DNA from: Actinomycetes bacterium
GTDB taxonomy: Bacteria > Actinomycetota > Acidimicrobiia > Acidimicrobiales > Palsa-688
Direction of reading: 5' to 3'
Assembly: GCA_021787365.1 (NCBI GenBank)
Contig: JAJYMB010000149.1
Location: 1-45,923 of the forward strand
DNA: 45,923 bases
The position numbers and the translations under genes were made by a program. Below, one piece after another: positions 1 through 9,276 of this stretch. The first letter of the stretch is position 1. Each line of letters begins with the position of its first letter. Under the pieces are notes generated by a model that ran no database searches, was not told the origin of the DNA, and saw only the letters and a list, made by a program, of their open reading frames with translations.

Positions 1-118
1 GGTCCAGGTCACCATCGCTGGCGACACGGCCGAGCACCTTGACGCCAACGTCGTCCGCGTCGCACCCAGCTGCGATAATGAACAGCGACCGGTTCACACC
101 GCCCTCGCCGGTTCCCAT
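1..118 (-). CDS. possible 5' part of an unrecognised CDS running off the window
   Basis: An open frame begins with ATG at 118 on the minus strand, nine bases after the 3' end of tRNA-Glu, and stays open to the window edge (about 39 codons). I see no Shine-Dalgarno sequence and recognise no domain. At this GC content short open frames are common in every frame, and the plus strand is also open here, so this may not be a gene. Confidence 0.2.
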   Translation of the reverse strand, partial: MGTGEGGVNRSLFIIAAGCDADDVGVKVLGRVASDGDLD

Positions 119-126
119 CTGCGTCG

Positions 127-199
127 CACCCCCAACCGGATTCGAACCGGTGCCGCCGCCTTGAAAGGGCGGTGTCCTAGGCCGCTAGACGATGGGGGC
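127..199 (-). tRNA. tRNA-Glu (anticodon TTC)
   Basis: Read on the minus strand this is a full 73-base cloverleaf. The 7-bp acceptor stem pairs GCCCCCA with TGGGGGT (first pair G-U), the discriminator base is G, the T-arm carries TTCGAAT, and the anticodon loop CTTTCAA gives TTC. CCA is not encoded. The glutamate identity is read directly from the anticodon. Confidence 0.95.
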
Positions 200-294
200 T
201 CGACCGCCTAGTCTACGCCGGCGCCGGCCTGCCCGACCCGAGCGCCGGGCCCGGTGCCCGCCTCGGGTCCCCCGCGGGCCCTGAGCTGTCGCCC

Positions 295-1698
295 CTACCC
301 GGCAACCGTCGCGCTCTTGGCGTCACGCAGGTCCCACTCGGTGCCCGCCGGCGTGTCCCGCACTTCAACCCCCGCTGCCAGCAAGTTGTCCCTGATCCGG
401 TCGGCGTCGGCGTAGCGCCGGCTCTCACGGGCCTGGGCTCGCTCGGCGAGCAGGGCTTCGACCCAGTGAGCGGCCGTCTCGCGCGGATCGCGCAACCCCT
501 CCCCGGCGGCGCCACCGAGGCGAACGATCATGCGCCGAAGAGCGGCCCGGGCGCGGTCCAACTCGTCCGACTGGAACGTGTCCGCAGACCACCCGTGCAC
601 CACCTCTTCCAGATCGAGCACCGCCTCGGTCGCGGCACCGGCGTCCCGTGCTGCCACAGCACGGTCGAAGTCGGCGTTGAGACGCGATACGTCCGCGAGC
701 AGAGGGCTGGCGCCGCCGTGGGGGGGCGCTGACCCTGTTGACCCGCCGGTTGGCTCGTCGCCCCGCCCGTCGCCCACGGAGCTGCCCCGGCCTGAGCCCG
801 CGCCCTCCAAGGCTTCGCCACTGGAACTGGCACTCTCCGGTGTCCCACCGCGCGCACTGCCACGCGAACGGCCGGCCTCCGAGCGACCGAAGGCCAGCCC
901 GGTGAGCTCTTCGATGCTGAGCGTCTTGCCGGTGCCCACGGTCACAGAACGTCCCCGCCGGCGAACGGTCACGCCCCCCAAGCCCGCGGTGCTCAACTTG
1001 CCCGCCTCCAGGTCGAAAATACAGGCCGTGTGCTCGTCCACCCCGAGCACCCAGGCCTCCTCCGGCAAGCTCTCTTCCATGGCCGAAAGGCGGGCTTCGC
1101 CCAGGTAGCAGTAACGGGTGTCGTGCGTGCCACCCTCGGCGTTGTCGTAATGGGGGATGACGGCGACTTGCAGGCCGTAAGGTCCGAGCAGATCCAGCCC
1201 CTCCACCCACACCGGGTCGGCCCCGGACTTGTAGATCTCGTAAACGGGCACGGTGAAGCGCCCAAGCGTGAGGGCCGCCGCCGAAGAAAAGACTATGCAC
1301 CCGCCCTGGGCCAATTTTTCCGCGAGTAGGTGAGGTACCACGGTGGGCCGCCATTGGCGGAGCGCATAGGTCGGGCTCCCCGGGCCAGAAAACAACCAGT
1401 CCGCCTCGGCCACACGCGCCAAGGCAGCCTCGAGCGACAAAGTGCTCACGCCTTCGGTCCGGAGCAGCGAAGCGACTTCGACATCCCGGCCGATGCTCTC
1501 CTTGAAGTACCCGGTCGCACGGGCCGAGATGTCTGCGGCATTGGATTGGAAACCGTAAGGCGTGTCCATAAGGACCGCCCGCACCGGTGCCGGGCCCAAC
1601 CTCTCGAACAGTCCCCGGTGGACCTTCACCATGGTCGGGGTCGTCTCCCCCGAGCCCATGATGGCCAGCAGCCGTGCCGCAGCCACCGTAGCGGTCAC
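295..1698 (-). CDS. peptidase E/cyanophycinase-like protein fused to a CysS C-terminal-type domain
   Basis: This 467-residue protein has two unrelated halves. Residues about 1-270 resemble the type 1 glutamine-amidotransferase-like fold of peptidase E and cyanophycinase: an N-terminal MGSGET, a nucleophile-elbow-like FSSAAA segment and a conserved-looking IPHYDN. A Gly/Ser-rich linker (about 270-330) leads to a C-terminal part resembling the helical domain that ends cysteinyl-tRNA synthetase, with RRYADADRIRDNL and GTEWDL. The GTG start at 1698 overlaps the stop of the DUF2017 gene (GTGA), so translation is probably coupled. No CysS catalytic core is present, so it is not a tRNA synthetase. 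The function is unknown; the fold calls are pattern recognition, not a search. Confidence 0.8.
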   Translation of the reverse strand: MTATVAAARLLAIMGSGETTPTMVKVHRGLFERLGPAPVRAVLMDTPYGFQSNAADISARATGYFKESIGRDVEVASLLRTEGVSTLSLEAALARVAEADWLFSGPGSPTYALRQWRPTVVPHLLAEKLAQGGCIVFSSAAALTLGRFTVPVYEIYKSGADPVWVEGLDLLGPYGLQVAVIPHYDNAEGGTHDTRYCYLGEARLSAMEESLPEEAWVLGVDEHTACIFDLEAGKLSTAGLGGVTVRRRGRSVTVGTGKTLSIEELTGLAFGRSEAGRSRGSARGGTPESASSSGEALEGAGSGRGSSVGDGRGDEPTGGSTGSAPPHGGASPLLADVSRLNADFDRAVAARDAGAATEAVLDLEEVVHGWSADTFQSDELDRARAALRRMIVRLGGAAGEGLRDPRETAAHWVEALLAERAQARESRRYADADRIRDNLLAAGVEVRDTPAGTEWDLRDAKSATVAG

Positions 1699-2183
1699 CC
1701 GTCGCCAGAAAGAGCGTCGATCACGAGCGACTGTACCCAGGTGAGCACGTAGTACAAGATGTGCGGGGGGTCCTCCGGCTCGTTGTCCTGCTCGTCCTCG
1801 CTGACGTCGAGCACCGTGCCGAGCCAGAGGCGGACGTCGTTGAGGGCCCGTAACCAGGCGTCCAGCTCCTCTTGCGTCAGCTCTTTGGCGTCGGCCGTCT
1901 TCGCCAGCGTCTCCAAGGCTTGCGCCTTGCTCTCCGACAGTTCCTGGCCAACGAGGGAGCGGTACTCGGCCTCGGCCCGGGGGTCGTCGGCATAAGCGGG
2001 CGGGAAGAGCCGTCTGAAGGCCTCATCTTTGGGGTTGGCCGCGACAGCCTGGCGCAGTTGCATGGGCAGTTCACGGAGCAACGCCCTGTCTTCGGCACCA
2101 AGGTCGACCCTGTACGAGCCGTCTTTGTCGCGCCACACGGGTGGGTGCCGACGCAAGGTCATGAGCGCCCCCGCTGCCGCCAC
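1695..2183 (-). CDS. DUF2017 family protein
   Basis: A 162-residue acidic, helical protein with the DUF2017 look (RHPPVWRDKDGSYRVDL near the start, then DPRAEAEYRSLV). The family is usually found beside clpS in actinobacteria, as it is here, so a role linked to ClpS/ClpP proteolysis is a reasonable guess but unproven. The C-terminal third, with a Tyr/Trp-rich end, is typical. An internal ATG at 2162 (residue 8) could be the true start. The stop overlaps the start of the next gene. Confidence 0.8.
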   Translation of the reverse strand: MAAAGALMTLRRHPPVWRDKDGSYRVDLGAEDRALLRELPMQLRQAVAANPKDEAFRRLFPPAYADDPRAEAEYRSLVGQELSESKAQALETLAKTADAKELTQEELDAWLRALNDVRLWLGTVLDVSEDEQDNEPEDPPHILYYVLTWVQSLVIDALSGDG

Positions 2184-2261
2184 GAGTGCCAGAACCCCGA
2201 CCTGAGGGCCGAACGGGGGTGCCGTCGCACGGTCACGGGTACCGGAGCGTCCTGCACGAGC

Positions 2262-2555
2262 TCAGGTGTCCTGCTCCATGGTCGCCCAGAGGCCGTGCTC
2301 GTGCAGGCGGAACACGTCCAGTTCCGCCTTTTCCCTCGGCCCGCTCGACACCACCGCCTTGCCCTTGGTGTGGACGTCCAACATCAGCTTCTGAGCTTTC
2401 TGCTTGCTATAGCCGAAGAGCTTTTGAAAGACGAAGGTCACATAGCTCATCAGGTTTATCGGGTCGTTCCAAACGATGACCTTCCACGGCCGTGCCAGGC
2501 CGGTCACCTCCGTGGTCTCCGGTCGTTTTATCTCGACTGGTGCGGCAGTTGGCAT
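2262..2555 (-). CDS. clpS: ATP-dependent Clp protease adaptor ClpS
   Basis: A 97-residue ClpS: it binds the N-terminal domain of the Clp ATPase and hands it N-degron substrates in the cytosol. The family core is visible as [18 protein letters not shown] (residues about 27-44), the region that forms the N-degron pocket, followed by [17 protein letters not shown] and the [10 protein letters not shown] strand. A strong Shine-Dalgarno (AGAAGGAGGTGAGG) sits right before the ATG at 2555. It is followed by DUF2017, the usual actinobacterial partner. Length is normal. Confidence 0.95.
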   Translation of the reverse strand: MPTAAPVEIKRPETTEVTGLARPWKVIVWNDPINLMSYVTFVFQKLFGYSKQKAQKLMLDVHTKGKAVVSSGPREKAELDVFRLHEHGLWATMEQDT

Positions 2556-2569
2556 GGCCTCACCTCCTT

Positions 2570-3646
2570 CTAAGTGCTAACCAGCTCGGGCTCGCTCACA
2601 GCGTCGGGGCTCGAGGTCTCGACACCCGCGCGCACCTCGGCCCCCCGGCGCGCGAACAAGCCGAAATTAAACCAGCACATCGCCACCACTACCGTGGTCG
2701 CGCCCGCCAGGTGAAACCCCACCAAGACCACGGGGTCCCCGGTGAAGTACTGCGTATAGCCCACGGCAGCCTGGGAGACCAGCACCACCAAGAGCATCTC
2801 CGCCCGGCGCAAGAGGGCTCGGTCGACCCGGGAACGGTGCATCCACCAGAGCGTGAAGACCGTGAGGGCCAGCAGCACCTCGACCGAGCTCCCGTGGAGC
2901 TGGGCCGCCCTGTACAGGGACAGGAAATGAAAACGGGGGACGCCCGGTGCGCCGGCATGGGGGCCCGTACCCGTCACGACAGTCCCCAGTGCCACGACCA
3001 CGAACGTCCAAGCCAGCATGGCGCGGCTCGCGACCAGCTGGCCTCGACGGACCAAGCAGCGAGCAGCTTCGACGGTGGCCCGGCCGGCAGGCTGGCCGGC
3101 GGTGACGTCGGCCAGCCGGCTCCGGTGGAAGAGCACTACTGCGACGACGAGGAGGGCCATGGACAACCAGAAGTGGCCCATTACCCATGCCGGAGCCAGC
3201 TTGTGCAAAACGACTTCTCCCCCGAGGACCACCTCGCCGAACATTCCTCCCAGCAAGGCAAGAGCCAGCCAGACGAGGTCCCTCCGGCGAGGACGGCGGC
3301 GGTAAGCGGCCACGGCGACCAAGGCGATGCCGACGGTGAGCGCGGCCTCGACCAGGCGGTTGCCGAACTCCACCCAGGCGTGGTAGGCCAAGGGCGCCAC
3401 CACGCTCGTCCGGGTGCAGGCCGGCCAGTCCTTGCAGCCGAGGCCCGAACCCGTGAGCCGCACGGCCCCCCCGCTCACGATGCCGATGGCGAGCGCCCAA
3501 ACGGTGACCAGAGCGCTCCGCCGGAAGAACTCGGGCGAAGCGGTGTGCGCCCAAGCGCCCCGGGCCCGGGCCGACCAAAGGCGGGCCCAGCCGCTCTCCG
3601 GAGCACGCGCCAAAGCCATCGGCTCGATGCTAGGACCCCCGGACAC
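2570..3646 (-). CDS. ctaA: heme A synthase (COX15/CtaA)
   Basis: An integral membrane protein of 358 residues that oxidises the C8 methyl of heme O to make heme A for cytochrome c oxidase. About eight hydrophobic segments are visible. The four family histidines appear in [27 protein letters not shown] and GFHLAGA, and the extracytoplasmic cysteine pair is in LGCKDWPAC. The start could be GTG 3646 or ATG 3619; both precede the first membrane helix. It is divergent from ctaB with about 80 bp between, so the two steps of heme A synthesis share a control region. Confidence 0.95.
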   Translation of the reverse strand: MSGGPSIEPMALARAPESGWARLWSARARGAWAHTASPEFFRRSALVTVWALAIGIVSGGAVRLTGSGLGCKDWPACTRTSVVAPLAYHAWVEFGNRLVEAALTVGIALVAVAAYRRRPRRRDLVWLALALLGGMFGEVVLGGEVVLHKLAPAWVMGHFWLSMALLVVAVVLFHRSRLADVTAGQPAGRATVEAARCLVRRGQLVASRAMLAWTFVVVALGTVVTGTGPHAGAPGVPRFHFLSLYRAAQLHGSSVEVLLALTVFTLWWMHRSRVDRALLRRAEMLLVVLVSQAAVGYTQYFTGDPVVLVGFHLAGATTVVVAMCWFNFGLFARRGAEVRAGVETSSPDAVSEPELVST

Positions 3647-3726
3647 CTGGGTTGCAGCCGGCGTGGAGGTGCCGTAGGGGCGACCGCTTTGTCCGCCGGA
3701 GCGCCGGCCCCCTAACCTGGCTCCAA

Positions 3727-4650
3727 GTGGTCACCAACGCCAGCGCCCTCGTCGTCAGGACTAGCCCGCCGCGCTATGCACCGGGCAGGTTCTCCCGCCT
3801 GGGTGGCTTCGTCGCCCTCACCAAGCCCCGCATCATCGAACTGCTCCTGGTCACCACGGTCCCCACGATGGTTGTGGCAGCGGGAGGGTGGCCCTCGGCG
3901 AAGGCGCTCGTGGCAACACTTCTCGGCGGTGCGCTCTCGGCAGGCGGTGCCAACGCAGCCAACATGTACTTCGACCGCGATATCGACGCCCTGATGCACC
4001 GGACGTCCGGGCGGCCGCTGGTTACGGGGGTCGTGAGCCCGGTCTCGGCGCTCGCTTTCGCCGCGGGCTTGGAGGTCGCCGCCTTCCTCACGCTCCTGCT
4101 CGCTGTCAATGCCCTCTCAGCTTTGCTCGCGTTGTCGGCGGCTCTCTTCTACGTGCTCGTCTACACCGCCCTCCTCAAGCGCATCTCGCCACAAAACATC
4201 GTGATCGGCGGTGCCGCCGGCGCAGTGCCGGTGCTCGTGGGCTGGGCGGCCGTCAGGGGATCGGTCGGCTGGGCCCCGCTCCTCCTGTTCGCCCTCGTGT
4301 TTTTGTGGACGCCGCCGCATTTCTGGGCGCTCGCGATCCGCTACCGAGACGATTACTCGCGGGCAGGTGTGCCGATGATGCCGGTCGTCCGCAGTATCCG
4401 GGGCACCAGCTGGCAGGTGCTCGCTTACGCGGTGGCGACCGTCGCCACTTCAGCCGGTTTCGGCGTGGTCGCCCACATGCAGTGGCTGTACTGGGCGACC
4501 GCTGCGGCGGCAGGAGCGGCCTTCGTCTTGTTCTGCGGCCGGCTCGTCAGGGAACAGAGCGCGACGGCGGCGATGAAGGTGTTCCACTGGTCGATCACCT
4601 ACTTGTCGCTGCTGTTCGTGGCGATGGCCCTGGACGTCGTCGTCCGCTGA
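3727..4650 (+). CDS. ctaB: heme O synthase (protoheme IX farnesyltransferase)
   Basis: A UbiA-type prenyltransferase that adds a farnesyl group to heme B. The two Asp-rich Mg-diphosphate motifs are visible: NMYFDRDIDALMHRTSGRP and RYRDDYSRAGVPMMP. Multiple membrane helices fit the family, and FLWTPPHFWALA is the usual CtaB signature. The frame is open from an ATG at 3652, but the preceding residues are Arg-rich and unlike the family, so I chose GTG 3727, which gives 307 residues. It works with CtaA, encoded divergently. Confidence 0.93.
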   Translation: MVTNASALVVRTSPPRYAPGRFSRLGGFVALTKPRIIELLLVTTVPTMVVAAGGWPSAKALVATLLGGALSAGGANAANMYFDRDIDALMHRTSGRPLVTGVVSPVSALAFAAGLEVAAFLTLLLAVNALSALLALSAALFYVLVYTALLKRISPQNIVIGGAAGAVPVLVGWAAVRGSVGWAPLLLFALVFLWTPPHFWALAIRYRDDYSRAGVPMMPVVRSIRGTSWQVLAYAVATVATSAGFGVVAHMQWLYWATAAAAGAAFVLFCGRLVREQSATAAMKVFHWSITYLSLLFVAMALDVVVR

Positions 4651-4655
4651 GCTTC

Positions 4656-4680
4656 TGGCCGGGCCCGCCGGCCGGGCCCA
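4656..4680. terminator. possible bidirectional hairpin between convergent genes
   Basis: GGCCGGGCCC followed by GCCGG and CCGGGCCC can fold into a GC-rich stem between the stops of ctaB and the convergent ABC permease gene. There is no clear T-tract, so terminator function is a guess based on position. Confidence 0.3.
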
Positions 4681-4684
4681 AGGT

Positions 4685-5431
4685 TCATTCCCAGCGGAAA
4701 GTGAGCGCGGCTACCAGGGGGGCCGCGAGCGCCCAAACGGCCAGGACCAGCCAGTCGTGGCCGCTGACATAGCCGCCTGTGCCCATCGCCGAACGGAGGG
4801 CGCCGGCCAGCGCCGCCGCCGGCAGGGCGTCCGCCACCGAACGGAGCCCCCCGGGCAGCTTCGAGAGCGGGAAGAGCATGCCTCCGAGCAGCAGCAAGGC
4901 CAACCACAGCCCGTTGGCCAGGGCGAGCACGATGTCCGCCCGGAACCGGCCCGCCATCAAGAGGCCGAGCCCCGTGAAACCTGCCGTCGCCGCCACCGCC
5001 GCTCCAAGGGCCCCGAAGGAGGACACGACTGCCCCAGCGCCTTCGGCCCCCCCGCCTGGCTGCCACCCGACGGCCAGACCGGCACCGATGACGGCCGCCG
5101 CCTGCACCACTTCGATCGCCACCACGGAAAGTACCTTCGCCAGCACCAGCCGAGGCCGGCCGAGCGGCGTGGCCCCCAGGCGCTTCAGGACCTTGTACTC
5201 GCGCTCGAAGGCCGTCGCGATACCGACGCTCACCATCCCCGTCGACATGATGGCGAGCGCCAGGATGCCGGGTACGAGGAAGCCCGCTTCGCCGCTCGGC
5301 GCAGGCAGCACCTTGGTGAGCGCCAGGAACACGAGCAGGCCCACCGGTATCCCGAGCGTGAGCAGCAAGGACTCCCCCCGGCGCACGGTGAGGCGCACCT
5401 CCGCGCCCGTCTGGGCCCAGAGAGCCTTCAT
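4685..5431 (-). CDS. ABC-2 type transporter permease
   Basis: A 248-residue membrane protein with about six hydrophobic segments, of the ABC-2 exporter permease type. The first helix follows RRGESLLLTLGIPVGLL, and the FEREYKVLKRLGATPLGR segment is the coupling region common in drug and lipid exporters of this class. Its ATG overlaps the stop of the ATPase gene by four bases, so the two are one transcript. Substrate unknown. Confidence 0.88.
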   Translation of the reverse strand: MKALWAQTGAEVRLTVRRGESLLLTLGIPVGLLVFLALTKVLPAPSGEAGFLVPGILALAIMSTGMVSVGIATAFEREYKVLKRLGATPLGRPRLVLAKVLSVVAIEVVQAAAVIGAGLAVGWQPGGGAEGAGAVVSSFGALGAAVAATAGFTGLGLLMAGRFRADIVLALANGLWLALLLLGGMLFPLSKLPGGLRSVADALPAAALAGALRSAMGTGGYVSGHDWLVLAVWALAAPLVAALTFRWE

Positions 5432-6516
5432 GGCAACCGGCCCCCTCCGGTCCTCTCCCCGCCCGTCCCGGCCGCGATGCCTGCCCCGCCGCCCCCTGCT
5501 TTGCGGGCGGCCCCGGCCTCTTTGCGGGCGGCGCCGGCCTCGCTGTGGGCGGCGCCGGCCTCGCTGCCCGGCCCGCCTGTCGCGCTCCCGCCGTCGCCTT
5601 CCCTCTCGTCGCGCGTAAGCCGGAGGTAGACCTCCTCGAGCGGCGCCCGGCCGGCTCGCAAGCCATCCAGAGGCAGGCCGCGCTCATCCAACCATGCCGC
5701 CAGGGCCCCGACCACCGAAGGGCTGCCGGCGATGTCGGCCACGTACTGACCAGGGCCCTCTTCGCGCACTGCCGCCCCGAGTTGCGCCTCGAGCGAAGAG
5801 GTGTCGACGTCCGGCGACGTCTCCCAGCGCAGAACCGGCCGGCCAGCCTGGGCGGCCAGTTCGTCGAGCGTCCCCGCGGCAACGAGGTGCCCGCGGTCGA
5901 TCACATAGAGGACGTCGGCCAGGCGTTCCACCTCCTCGAGCTCGTGGGTGGTGAGCAAGACGCACACGCCCGCCAGGCGCAAGCCCGCGATCACCTCCCT
6001 GATGACCTGGCGCCCCTCGGGGTCCACGCCCGAGGTGGGCTCGTCCAGGAAGGCCACCCGGGGCCGCCCCACCAGAGCGAGAGCCAGCGAGAGGCGTTGG
6101 CGCTCGCCGCCCGAAAGCCTCCGCCAAGGGGTGCGGGCGGCGCGCTCCAGCCCCACCAGCTCGAGTAGCCGCCGTGGGTCCTCGGGGTTGCGGTAGTAGC
6201 CGGCGAAAAGCCGGAGCGCCTCCGCCGGCCCCATGCCAGGGTAGACGCCGCCCCCTTGCAGCATCACGCCCATCAAGGGCGTGAGCTCGCGCCGCTCGGA
6301 CCACGGGTCGTAACCGAGCACGCGCACCGACCCTCCCGCCGGCTTCCGGTAGCCCTCGGCCACCTCGACCGTGCTCGTCTTGCCGGCGCCGTTCGGCCCG
6401 AGCAAGCCGACCACCTGGCCTGGCTCGGCCACAAGGTCCAAACCGTCGACCGCCACGAGGTCCCCGTAGCGCACCGTGAGCGAGCGGATTTCGACCGCGT
6501 TAAGTTGCCCAACCAC
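5428..6516 (-). CDS. ABC exporter ATP-binding protein
   Basis: The ATPase partner of the adjacent ABC-2 permease. It shows Walker A (GPNGAGKTST), signature (LSGGERQRLSLALAL), Walker B (VAFLDEPTSGVDP) and H-loop (LLTTHELEEVE). The last 60 or so residues are a low-complexity tail built on EAGAA repeats. The open frame continues upstream past the divergent serS start, but that part has no family content. I place the start at GTG 6516, just after AAGGGAG; the spacing is tight, so the exact start is uncertain. Confidence 0.88.
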   Translation of the reverse strand: MVGQLNAVEIRSLTVRYGDLVAVDGLDLVAEPGQVVGLLGPNGAGKTSTVEVAEGYRKPAGGSVRVLGYDPWSERRELTPLMGVMLQGGGVYPGMGPAEALRLFAGYYRNPEDPRRLLELVGLERAARTPWRRLSGGERQRLSLALALVGRPRVAFLDEPTSGVDPEGRQVIREVIAGLRLAGVCVLLTTHELEEVERLADVLYVIDRGHLVAAGTLDELAAQAGRPVLRWETSPDVDTSSLEAQLGAAVREEGPGQYVADIAGSPSVVGALAAWLDERGLPLDGLRAGRAPLEEVYLRLTRDEREGDGGSATGGPGSEAGAAHSEAGAARKEAGAARKAGGGGAGIAAGTGGERTGGGRLP

Positions 6517-6664
6517 CTCCCTTGACCGTACCGGCCCTGTGTTCCCGGTGCACTTCGGTCTTCTCGGCGCAGTGGCCCGTCGTCCTGCGACGCCATCTAC
6601 ACCGAGTTGAGGTATTTGCACCCGGAAGGGCCGGCGGCGGGGGAGCACCGAGGCCAGGCCAGCC

Positions 6665-6713
6665 CAGGCCACCTGCCCGACCGCAGGCCACCTGCCCGAC
6701 CGCAGGCCACCTG
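6665..6713. repeat. 19-bp tandem repeat, about 2.6 copies
   Basis: The unit caggccacctgcccgaccg is repeated without change at 6665 and 6684 and begins a third time at 6703. It lies in the 265-bp divergent gap between the ABC ATPase gene and serS. Confidence 0.85.
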
Positions 6714-6781
6714 TCTCACCCCGCGCCAGCCGGGAGCACCGGCCTCCGGGCGCCACGTAGTCAGCTGTTAGCTTCGTACAG

Positions 6782-8068
6782 GTGATCGACGTGCGCCGCC
6801 TCCGGACCGACCTCGAGGCCACCAAGGCGGCCCTCGCCCGCAAACAGGTGCCGGCAGACGAGGTCGAGCGCGCCGCTGCCCTCGATGCCGAGAGCCGCCA
6901 GCTGGCCAACCAGGCTGACGCGCTCCGGGCCCAGGTGAAGGCCCTCTCCAGGCAGGTGGGCGAGGCGATGAGGGCCGGCGACGCCGAACAGGCCGAGCGC
7001 GCCCGCCAAGAGAGCAAGCGCCTGGGCGAAGTCCTAGCCGGCGCCGAAGAAGAGGCGCGCGCCATCCAGGCACAGCTCCACGACGCCTTGTTGCGCCTCC
7101 CCAACCTCCCTGCCCCGGAGGTCCCCGACGGCGCCTCGGCGGCAGACAACGTCGTCGTGCGTACCGTCGGCTACGAACCGGGCCGCTACGGCCCGCACCA
7201 GCGCGTCCCCCATTGGGAAATCGGGGCCGAGCTCGGCATCCTCGACCTCCAGCGCGGCGCCAAGCTCTCGGGGTCGATGTTCCCCCTTTTCCAAGGCGGC
7301 GGCGCCACCTTGTGCCGGGCTCTCTGCCAGCTCGCCCTCGACCGCAACCGGGACGCTTTCACCGAGGTGAGGCCGCCGTCGCTGGTTCGCTCCCCGGCTC
7401 TCGAAGCCTCGGGCCAGCTGCCCAAGTTCGCGGACGACGCCTACCACGTGGAGCGTGACGACCTCTGGGCCGTCCCGACAGCCGAGGTGCCTCTTACATC
7501 CATGCACGCCGGCGAGATCCTCGCCGAAGAAGAGCTCCCGATAAAGGTGATGGCATATACGCCCTGTTACCGCCGGGAGGCAGGGGCCGCGGGACGGGAC
7601 ACCCGCGGGCTGCTCAGGGTGCACGAGTTTGACAAAGTGGAAATATTGGCCGTCTGCAAGCGAGAGCAGGCCGCTGCCCTCCACGAGGAGCTCCTGTCGC
7701 GAGCGGCCGGGTCCATAGAAGCACTCGGCCTCCCCTACCGGGTCGTCGAGATATGCACGGGCGACCTGGGCCAGTCGCAGGCCCGGCAGTTCGATATCGA
7801 GGTTTACGCCCCAGGATGTGACATGTGGCTCGAGGTTTCTTCGGTCTCCTGGTTCAGCGACTACCAGGCCAGGCGGGCCTCGATCCGCTACAAACCCGAG
7901 GCGGGAGGCCCTACACAAATATGTGACACGCTGAACGGCTCCGCTCTGGCCGTGCCCAGGGTGTGGGCCGCGCTCGTCGAAACCTACCGCCAGGCTGACG
8001 GATCGGTCGAGCTCCCCGCCTCTCTCCACCCCTATTTCTCGGGTCGGAGGTATATCAGGGGCCAGTAG
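6782..8068 (+). CDS. serS: seryl-tRNA synthetase
   Basis: A 428-residue class II synthetase that charges tRNA-Ser in the cytosol. Residues about 1-110 form the long coiled-coil arm that binds the tRNA. The catalytic core has TAEVPLTSMHAGEIL, motif 2 (RREAGAAGRDTRGLLRVHEF), the EVSSVSWFSDYQARR region and motif 3 (NGSALAVPRVWAALVE). Length is normal. The GTG start at 6782 has no convincing Shine-Dalgarno. The Ser-Trp in SSVSWFSDYQ differs slightly from the common SSCSNFTDFQ. Confidence 0.96.
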   Translation: MIDVRRLRTDLEATKAALARKQVPADEVERAAALDAESRQLANQADALRAQVKALSRQVGEAMRAGDAEQAERARQESKRLGEVLAGAEEEARAIQAQLHDALLRLPNLPAPEVPDGASAADNVVVRTVGYEPGRYGPHQRVPHWEIGAELGILDLQRGAKLSGSMFPLFQGGGATLCRALCQLALDRNRDAFTEVRPPSLVRSPALEASGQLPKFADDAYHVERDDLWAVPTAEVPLTSMHAGEILAEEELPIKVMAYTPCYRREAGAAGRDTRGLLRVHEFDKVEILAVCKREQAAALHEELLSRAAGSIEALGLPYRVVEICTGDLGQSQARQFDIEVYAPGCDMWLEVSSVSWFSDYQARRASIRYKPEAGGPTQICDTLNGSALAVPRVWAALVETYRQADGSVELPASLHPYFSGRRYIRGQ

Positions 8069-8120
8069 GGGGAAACCCCGTACCGGCACGACCTAGTCCG
8101 CCAGTAGCCTGGGTGTTTGA

Positions 8121-9233
8121 GTGATCCAAGTCCGCAACCTCACCAAGCGCTTCGGCGCGAAGACCGCGGTCAACAACCTGTCCTTCGACGTCCAGCCGGG
8201 GCTCGTGACCGGGTTCCTCGGGCCCAACGGTGCCGGCAAGACCACGACTCTGCGAGCCATCGTGGGCCTCGTGCGGCCCGACGCCGGCGCCGTCACTGTA
8301 AACGGGACTAATTACCACGACATACTCGCCCCCACGCACGAAGTTGGCGCCCTCCTCGAAGCCAAGGCCTACCACCCGGGGCGGCGTGCACGCGACCACC
8401 TCGTCGCTCTCGCCCAGGCAAGCCGCATCCCGAACCGGCGGGTGGACGAGGTGCTGGGCCTCGTCGGACTAGCCGATGCGGGCAAGCGCAAGGCGGGAAC
8501 CTTTTCCCTCGGGATGGCCCAGCGCCTCGGCATCGCCGCCGCCCTCCTCGGCGACCCGCCTGTGCTCCTGCTCGACGAGCCAGTCAACGGCTTGGACCCC
8601 GAAGGCATTGTCTGGGTGAGGACTCTCATGCAGGCGCTAGCCGCGGAGGGGCGCACAGTTTTGGTCTCCAGCCACCTCATGTCCGAGATGGCGCTCACTG
8701 CCACCCACGTCGTCGTGATCGGGCGCGGCAAGCTGATCGCCGACTCGAGCATCGAGGAACTGGTGAGGGCGAGCTCCGGTTCACGGGTCCGCTTGCGGAC
8801 ACCCCTGGCGGGCGCCCTGGTACCTCACCTGCTGGCTGCCGGGGGGACCGTGCAGCCCGGGGACGATGGCGCCCTCATGGTTTCGGGGCTCGAGCCCGAC
8901 GCTGTCGGCGACATCGCCTTCAAGGCCCAAGCCCCCGTGCACGAGCTCGCCCGGCTGGAAGCATCCCTCGAGGAGGCGTTCATGGAGCTGACACAAGAGG
9001 ACTCCGAGTTCCGCGCCCAGGGGGTGACGGGAGCACCAGCCGCTCGACAGGGATGGGGTGCAGCCGCTCGGGGAGGGGCGGACGGCGCTGGGGCACCCGC
9101 CGGCACTGGGACAGGAGGGCAGGCGGGTGCTTGGCCAGGAGCGCCGGCTGGCGATGGGGCACCGGCGGGTACCAGCGCGCCGCCAGCACAGGGCTGGCCG
9201 GCGGCACGGCAGGGTTGGAGCGGGCCGGCATGA
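8121..9233 (+). CDS. ABC exporter ATP-binding protein with low-complexity tail
   Basis: The nucleotide-binding subunit of an ABC-2 exporter. Walker A (GPNGAGKTTT), signature (FSLGMAQRLGIAAALLG), Walker B (VLLLDEPVNGLDP) and H-loop (VSSHLMSEM) are complete. After residue 300 comes a Gly/Ala/Pro-rich tail (APAGTG-like repeats) of about 65 residues, probably disordered. Starts at GTG 8121. The permease gene follows after 43 bp, so it is the likely partner. The bacitracin or antibiotic exporter type is the closest general match; substrate unknown. Confidence 0.9.
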   Translation: MIQVRNLTKRFGAKTAVNNLSFDVQPGLVTGFLGPNGAGKTTTLRAIVGLVRPDAGAVTVNGTNYHDILAPTHEVGALLEAKAYHPGRRARDHLVALAQASRIPNRRVDEVLGLVGLADAGKRKAGTFSLGMAQRLGIAAALLGDPPVLLLDEPVNGLDPEGIVWVRTLMQALAAEGRTVLVSSHLMSEMALTATHVVVIGRGKLIADSSIEELVRASSGSRVRLRTPLAGALVPHLLAAGGTVQPGDDGALMVSGLEPDAVGDIAFKAQAPVHELARLEASLEEAFMELTQEDSEFRAQGVTGAPAARQGWGAAARGGADGAGAPAGTGTGGQAGAWPGAPAGDGAPAGTSAPPAQGWPAARQGWSGPA

Positions 9234-9276
9234 CCCAGTACCCACCTCGCCGGCTAGAGAGCCCTGGAGGACCGGC

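Noticed and set aside
2492..3715. 407-residue plus-strand open frame
   Set aside because: It is the antisense of ctaA, with Arg/Pro/His-rich composition typical of a shadow frame.
6517..7149. N-terminal extension of the ABC ATPase (open frame to 7149)
   Set aside because: It overlaps the opposite-strand serS start and has no domain content; high GC keeps the frame open.
7034..8089. 351-residue minus-strand open frame
   Set aside because: It lies entirely opposite serS, which has clear class II motifs.
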